Below are positions 4,751 to 5,598 of a stretch of DNA of 5,598 nucleotides, one piece after another. Source of the stretch: Lachnospiraceae bacterium (GTDB taxonomy: Bacteria; Bacillota; Clostridia; Lachnospirales; Lachnospiraceae); the NCBI GenBank assembly GCA_016297945.1, contig JAEDFR010000126.1, positions 1-5,598 of the forward strand, read 5' to 3'. The notes under the pieces are model-generated. The model did not search any database and was not told the DNA's origin. It worked only from the letters and a program-made list of their open reading frames with translations. Position 1 is the first letter of the stretch. Each line of letters opens with the position of its first letter. Made by a program: the position numbers and the translations under genes.

Positions 4751-5598
4751 AAAAAAGATGGTTATGTATGTTTATGGCATCTGCAGTGGCAGCAAGTATG
4801 CTGACAGGATGTGGCGGTTCATCCAAGAGTGAAGCTGCGAATGGTGAGTTAAATGTTTTTGTATGGACAGAATATGTTCCCGAGTCTGTATTTGATGCAT
4901 TTGAAGAGGAAACAGGGATTAAAGTGAATGTTTCAACCTATTCGTCAAATGAAGATATGCTTTCAAAAGTAAAATCCGAGTCAGAAGGAACTTATGATAT
5001 TGTTCTGCCGAGTGATTACATGATTGAACTTATGATTGCTCAGGATATGCTTGAGGAATTAGACCAGGAAGCTTTGACGAATCTTTCAAATATCAATGAT
5101 GTCTATCTGGATCCTTCTTATGATCCGGGCAATGTTTATACGGTGCCGTATCAGGGTGGTGTGGCAGCTATTGCAGTCAATACATCAAAGGTTGATAAAG
5201 AGCTTACAAGTTATGATGATTTATTTGATCCTGATCTTGCGGGACAGCTTGTTGTCCTGGATGATTACCGTGCGGTGATCGGAATGACAGCAAGAAGTAT
5301 GGGATACAGCATGAACGAGACAGATCCGGCTGTTTTATCAGAAATCGAGGAAAAATTACTTACTTTGAAAAACAATATTGCTTTATTTGATTCTGACAGT
5401 CCGAAAAGTGCCATGATTTCAGGTGACTGTTCCGTGGGAATGATCTGGAGTGCTGAAATTGCACTGTCTATGGAAGAAAATCCGGATATTGAAGTCGTTT
5501 ATCCGGAAGAGGGACCTTATGTATTTATGGATAACTGGGCAATTCTTAAAGGAAGTAAAAATTATGATAATGCTATGACATTTATTAACTATATGCTT
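4747..5598 (+). CDS. potD: Spermidine/putrescine-binding lipoprotein PotD, 3'-truncated by window edge
   Basis: The window holds 284 codons with no stop, so the end lies outside. The N-terminus is a lipoprotein signal peptide: MKKRW, a hydrophobic stretch, then lipobox LTGC with Cys22 as the lipidated residue, placing the protein on the outer face of the membrane. The mature protein begins with a Ser/Gly linker, then the PotD-like VFVWTEYVPESVFDAFEEETGIKV. Aligned by eye to E. coli PotD, pocket residues corresponding to Trp34, Tyr37, Tyr85, Asp168, Trp229 and Asp257 are kept (here Trp40, Tyr43, Tyr91, Asp173, Trp234, Asp262). Glu171 is replaced by Ala176 and Trp255 by Phe260. AGGAGG (4733-4738) lies 8 bases before the ATG, inside the end of potC, and the two genes overlap by 4 bases. 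The polyamine class is well supported, but putrescine versus spermidine is not settled. Confidence 0.92.
   Translation, partial: MKKRWLCMFMASAVAASMLTGCGGSSKSEAANGELNVFVWTEYVPESVFDAFEEETGIKVNVSTYSSNEDMLSKVKSESEGTYDIVLPSDYMIELMIAQDMLEELDQEALTNLSNINDVYLDPSYDPGNVYTVPYQGGVAAIAVNTSKVDKELTSYDDLFDPDLAGQLVVLDDYRAVIGMTARSMGYSMNETDPAVLSEIEEKLLTLKNNIALFDSDSPKSAMISGDCSVGMIWSAEIALSMEENPDIEVVYPEEGPYVFMDNWAILKGSKNYDNAMTFINYML

Noticed and set aside
5096..5278. 60-codon open frame inside potD
   Set aside because: It is out of frame with clear PotD coding, and its composition (rich in Met, Ile, Leu and Arg) is typical of a shadow frame.
1..5598. CRISPR arrays, tRNA or rRNA genes, insertion sequences
   Set aside because: I saw no regularly spaced repeats, no RNA-gene-like segments and no transposase coding or terminal inverted repeats on either strand.

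Overview
The window looks like chromosomal DNA of a low-GC Gram-positive anaerobe. The AT-rich coding, strong AGGAGG-type ribosome sites, GTG starts, U-rich intrinsic terminators and a lipoprotein-type solute-binding protein suggest Clostridia, probably Lachnospiraceae. That placement is inferred from sequence style, not from a marker gene. All supported genes lie on the + strand.

Layout: (1) 1-353 is the 3' part of a zinc-ribbon membrane protein that starts before the window. (2) 354-600 holds no intact gene. It carries a probable C-terminal remnant of a lost membrane protein (about 377-562) and then a near-consensus sigma-A promoter (559-587). (3) 601-654 is a strong intrinsic-terminator hairpin ending right at the ribosome site of a LuxR-type HTH regulator (671-1420). 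(4) 1421-1568 is a regulatory gap with a palindrome, a weak promoter candidate and a second terminator hairpin (1516-1547), again placed directly before a ribosome site. (5) 1569 to the window end is a tightly packed operon: a P-II signalling protein, then potA, potB, potC and potD of a spermidine/putrescine-type ABC importer. potD is cut by the window edge.

How the genes may work together: PotD should capture a polyamine outside the cell, PotB and PotC form the membrane channel, and PotA supplies ATP hydrolysis. The unusual member is the P-II protein at the head of the operon. It has an enlarged T-loop with no tyrosine, so it cannot be uridylylated at the classical Tyr51. P-II proteins are known to gate transporters, including ABC importers for nitrate and urea in cyanobacteria, so the inferred hypothesis is that this one reads ATP/ADP and 2-oxoglutarate and gates polyamine import. 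The LuxR-type protein just upstream is a plausible transcriptional regulator. Because both the luxR-type gene and the P-II/pot operon have terminator hairpins with no room for a promoter between hairpin and ribosome site, transcriptional attenuation is a second candidate layer of control.
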